Shown one piece after another: positions 61,181 to 64,000 of a stretch of DNA of 64,000 nt. Under the pieces are notes generated by a model. That model made no database searches. It saw only the letters and a program-made list of their open reading frames with translations, and had not been told where the DNA came from. How positions within the stretch are numbered: position 1 is the stretch's first letter; each line of letters starts with the position of its first letter. This DNA is from JANWJE01 sp044326545 (GTDB lineage Bacteria > Chlamydiota > Chlamydiia > Chlamydiales > Parachlamydiaceae): positions 1 to 64,000 of the forward strand of contig JBIRBM010000006.1 in NCBI GenBank assembly GCA_044326545.1, read 5' to 3'. A program made the position numbers and the translations under genes.

Positions 61181-61425
61181 AAGAGATTCTCTATTCAAAT
61201 AGCATGGTTTTATTTTTAATGTCTTAATTATCAGTTGATCGTAGCAGTTCGATTAATAAATGTTCAATTCTAAATTTTTTGCCTGATCATAGAGATTGAA
61301 CCGGTTTTTACGACAGCCTTCTCCTCAATTTTCAAAGGGGGAATTATCGAACTCCTGAAGGAGCTCTATTGACATTATCATTTGGCTTCGTATACTAGTG
61401 GAATATTTTCTCCCCCATGTCATTT

Positions 61426-62562
61426 ATGAAAAATATTGCCATTTTAGGAAGCACAGGTTCAATAGGATGCAATGCTTTGAACGTTGCACGCCATTTGAAG
61501 TCCTCTTTTCGAGTTGTCGCCTTAGCTGCTCGAGGAAATATTGATTTGCTCGAGCAGCAAGCGCGTGAATTTCGGCCGCTAATCATTGCTGTATTTGAAC
61601 CCGATAAGGCGTTTGAACTTCAACAGCGCCTTCCTGGGCAAACAATTCTTTCTGGAATGGAGGGATTAAAGGCTGTTGCTTCGTGTCATGAAGCTCATCT
61701 GATCATTTCGGCGATTGCAGGGACTCTTGGGTTGCAACCAACAGTCGAAGCGATCATGGCTGGTAAAGATGTGGGATTGGCCAATAAGGAAGCGTTAGTT
61801 TCTGGGGGAGCTCTTGTGATGCGCCTTGTGAAGGAAAAAGGAATTCGACTTATCCCTATTGATAGTGAGCACAGTGCGATTTTTCAATGTCTAAAAGGGG
61901 AGAAAAAAGCGGAGGTTCACCGCATGATTTTGACTTCCTCGGGCGGCCCTTTTCGTCATAAGACGCAAGAAGAGCTTGAAAATGTCACTGTTGAACAGGC
62001 TCTTAATCATCCAACATGGAAAATGGGACCTAAAGTGACAATTGATTCTTCTACTCTTATGAATAAAGGGTTGGAGGTGATTGAAGCCCACTGGTTATTT
62101 AATCTGGAAATCGATAAAATCGAAGTCGTGATTCATCCCCAAAGCATCATTCATAGTATGGTTGAGTACATTGACCATTCAATACTCGCTCAAATGGGGG
62201 TTCCTAGTATGATTGTGCCGATTCAATATGCGATGACTTACCCTAATCGCTCTGTTGGTCTATTAGAGCCTTTCGATTTTGTCAAACACTCGACATTAGA
62301 ATTTTTTAAGCCCGATTTAGGGAAGTTTCGGTGTCTTGCTTTAGCTTACGAAGCGATTCGAAGGGGAGGGAGTGCTCCTTGTTATATGAATGCCGCCAAT
62401 GAGATTTTAGTTGAACGATTTCTTAGAAGAGAGATTAGCTGGCAAGGGATTAGTCTTCAACTGGAGCGGTTATTAACTGGGCATCAGGTTCAATCGGCCG
62501 ATACATTAGAAGCTATTTTAGCTATTGATGCCCAAGCTAGAGAAGAGGCTGCTTCAATTTGA
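61426..62562 (+). CDS. dxr: 1-deoxy-D-xylulose 5-phosphate reductoisomerase
   Basis: About 378 residues; the Met at 61426 is preferred over 61417. NADPH site GSTGSIGCNALNV, GLANKEALVSGG, catalytic acidic site SEHSAIFQCL and the closing MILTSSGGPF and KGLEVIEAHWLF are visible, with IHPQSIIHSMVEYID near the C-terminal domain. DXR makes MEP, the first committed isoprenoid step. rseP follows 81 bases downstream, the same pair as in Chlamydia. Chlamydial isoprenoid synthesis depends on this pathway. Confidence 0.97.
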   Translation: MKNIAILGSTGSIGCNALNVARHLKSSFRVVALAARGNIDLLEQQAREFRPLIIAVFEPDKAFELQQRLPGQTILSGMEGLKAVASCHEAHLIISAIAGTLGLQPTVEAIMAGKDVGLANKEALVSGGALVMRLVKEKGIRLIPIDSEHSAIFQCLKGEKKAEVHRMILTSSGGPFRHKTQEELENVTVEQALNHPTWKMGPKVTIDSSTLMNKGLEVIEAHWLFNLEIDKIEVVIHPQSIIHSMVEYIDHSILAQMGVPSMIVPIQYAMTYPNRSVGLLEPFDFVKHSTLEFFKPDLGKFRCLALAYEAIRRGGSAPCYMNAANEILVERFLRREISWQGISLQLERLLTGHQVQSADTLEAILAIDAQAREEAASI

Positions 62563-62643
62563 AACAGACTCTTAGCGACCTATAAAAACCAAGGAAGACA
62601 GGTTCTAAATTCCGGTATACGATAAAAAAGGATTAAAAGGATT

Positions 62644-64000
62644 ATGACAATCGTCAGTATTTTGTATGTCATTCTGGCCATTTTAGGTTTAAGTTTTCTT
62701 ATTTTTATCCACGAATTAGGTCACTACTATATGGCCCTTCGTTTGGGCATGCGTGTAGAAACTTTTTCGATTGGATTTGGAAAACCGATTTTTTCTTGGA
62801 TGAAAGATGGCGCTCGGTGGCAAATCGGATGGCTTCTATTTGGAGGGTATGTCAAAATTGCTGGCATGGAAACCGGTGATCAGCGAGATCCTTATGAAGT
62901 AAAAGATGGTTTTTTTGGTAAAAGTCCATTAGATCGTATTAAAGTGGCTTTTATGGGGCCCTTTGTGAACATCGTCTTTGCGTTGTTTGCTTTTGCGGTT
63001 CTTTGGGGCATTGGAGGAAGACAGAGTCATTTTAGCGATCATACACGTAAAATTGGATGGATCGATCCAAAATCAGAACTTTTTGCAAAAGGAATCCGTC
63101 CGGGGGATGAAATCGCCTCTTATAATGGACAACCCTTTGAAAGCGCTAAAGATCACGTTTCAGCTCCGATGATTTCGAATGGAGATGTTGAGATTAAAGG
63201 GTATGTGGTTGATTCTCATACAAAAAAGAAAATGCCTTTTAGTTATCACGTCAAACCTTATCAGAGGCCAAATGCTTTAGATAAAGATGTCGTGACGACA
63301 GGGGTTTTGCATTCTGCTAATTATGTTATCTACGGAAATCGTGAAAGTGGGGAAGCGACTCCTTTGCCAGAAGGATCTCCTATGGTGGGGAGCGGAATTG
63401 AACCAGGCGATCGGATTGTTTGGGTTGATGGGTTTGAGATTTATTCTCTTCAGCAACTGGCTCATATTTTGAATGAAGCTAAAGCCTTAGTCACGATTCA
63501 ACGTGGTCAAGATGTTCTTTTAAGGCTTGTTCCTCGGGTACCCATAGAAGAATTGAAGCTAACCTCTGAAGTGAAAGAAGAGCTTGTTGATTGGCAGTTT
63601 GAATCGCAACTTCAAGGAACGAAAATTCAAAAGCTTTATTATATTCCTTATAACCTGAATAATGAAGCTCTTGTGGAAGGTTTGATTAAATTTATCGATC
63701 AAGACAAAGAGGGAGATGTTTTTACAAAACATCCTTTTTCATCTCTTGAGCAGCCTTTAGAGCCTGGCGATCGGATTATCGCAGTCGACGGCATTTCTGT
63801 GACTCGTTCATATGAAATTTTTACTCATATTCAAAAGCACCAAGTGAGTATTATTGTTGAACGAGATCCTAAACTTGAGCAAGTTCCTTCTTGGGAACAG
63901 GGCGATCAATTATTTGAGCACCAGTATAAGTGGGAAGATCTCCATCATTTGATTTCTCAAATTGGTTTAGCTTCAGTTTCTCAATCATCGGGCAATCTTG
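62644..64000 (+). CDS. rseP: RseP-like site-2 zinc metalloprotease (3' end outside window)
   Basis: About 452 codons are visible. HELGH at the first transmembrane helix is the zinc motif, followed by GFGKPIFSWMKDGARWQIGWLLFGGYVKIAGM and PLDRIKVAFMGPFVNIVFALFAF. Two PDZ-like regions follow (GWIDPKSELFAKGIRPGDEIASYNG, and a second around PLEPGDRIIAVDGISV). RseP cleaves transmembrane anti-sigma factors or signal peptides within the inner membrane. The frame is open at the window end. AAAGGA precedes the ATG. Confidence 0.95.
   Translation, partial: MTIVSILYVILAILGLSFLIFIHELGHYYMALRLGMRVETFSIGFGKPIFSWMKDGARWQIGWLLFGGYVKIAGMETGDQRDPYEVKDGFFGKSPLDRIKVAFMGPFVNIVFALFAFAVLWGIGGRQSHFSDHTRKIGWIDPKSELFAKGIRPGDEIASYNGQPFESAKDHVSAPMISNGDVEIKGYVVDSHTKKKMPFSYHVKPYQRPNALDKDVVTTGVLHSANYVIYGNRESGEATPLPEGSPMVGSGIEPGDRIVWVDGFEIYSLQQLAHILNEAKALVTIQRGQDVLLRLVPRVPIEELKLTSEVKEELVDWQFESQLQGTKIQKLYYIPYNLNNEALVEGLIKFIDQDKEGDVFTKHPFSSLEQPLEPGDRIIAVDGISVTRSYEIFTHIQKHQVSIIVERDPKLEQVPSWEQGDQLFEHQYKWEDLHHLISQIGLASVSQSSGNL

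Noticed and set aside
1..64000. CRISPR array, prophage or complete insertion sequence
   Set aside because: No regularly spaced direct repeats, phage structural genes or intact transposase were seen; the repeats are palindromic and scattered.

Overview
The window looks like chromosomal DNA of an AT-rich, amoeba-associated member of the Chlamydiae (Parachlamydiaceae-like). Housekeeping genes sit in chlamydia-style groupings: pyrH-frr followed by mcsA-mcsB; clpX-clpP-tig; nrdR, a DksA/TraR-like gene, lspA and a hypothetical; dxr-rseP. Around them are genes classical Chlamydia lack, such as metK, glycosyltransferases and FkbM- and GH130-like enzymes, plus host-like proteins. Genus is an inference from gene content; no 16S gene is in the window.

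Layout. 1-4 kb: the 3' end of an unknown gene, a tandem pair of secreted glycosyltransferase-like paralogues and an exported FkbM methyltransferase. 4.3-9 kb: pyrH, frr, tRNA-Glu, tRNA-Lys, a GH130-like protein, mcsA and a strongly diverged mcsB. 9.2-12.8 kb: a large hypothetical protein, pgeF and an outer-membrane protein. 12.9-16.7 kb: a candidate RiPP locus of the bufferin/Hvf type, with two exported Cys-containing peptides sharing a leader, an MNIO (DUF692) enzyme and a DUF2063 partner. 16.8-29.9 kb: a Cys-rich barrel protein, rsmD, a zinc-ribbon/DUF4864-like protein, a GNAT protein, a TPR protein, a DMT transporter, an OmpR-type regulator, rqcH, metK, a GT4 glycosyltransferase and a CBS protein. 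30-38.5 kb: a protein resembling mitochondrial GHITM/TMBIM5, a hypothetical protein, a decayed IS607-type recombinase, a CBM9-like protein, gcvH, clpX, clpP and tig. 38.9-44 kb: two tRNA-Gly genes, tRNA-Ser, an exported FMN reductase, an F-box protein, a group II intron remnant and dnaB. 44.7-48.5 kb: a Gly/His-rich exported protein and a kaiB-histidine kinase pair without kaiC. 48.9-64 kb: mnmA, an RNA-modification operon, a membrane-anchored Ppx/GppA-like protein, lspA-dksA-nrdR, a DEAD-box helicase, a RING-finger membrane protein, dxr and the start of rseP.

Intergenic space is unusually full of short palindromic elements, about 95-220 bp, in at least four families with characteristic arm sequences. 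Many gaps hold a full hairpin or half of one; they look like MITE-like or REP-like repeats and sometimes lie where terminators would.

Functionally the window combines protein quality control (ClpXP, trigger factor, RqcH, McsA), RNA modification (MnmA, RsmD, SpoU-type, RluA-type), isoprenoid and envelope work (Dxr, LspA, RseP, PgeF, barrels) and candidate host-interaction factors (F-box, RING, GHITM-like, GNAT). The most novel signals are the MNIO/RiPP locus, the KaiB-kinase pair and the eukaryote-like proteins.
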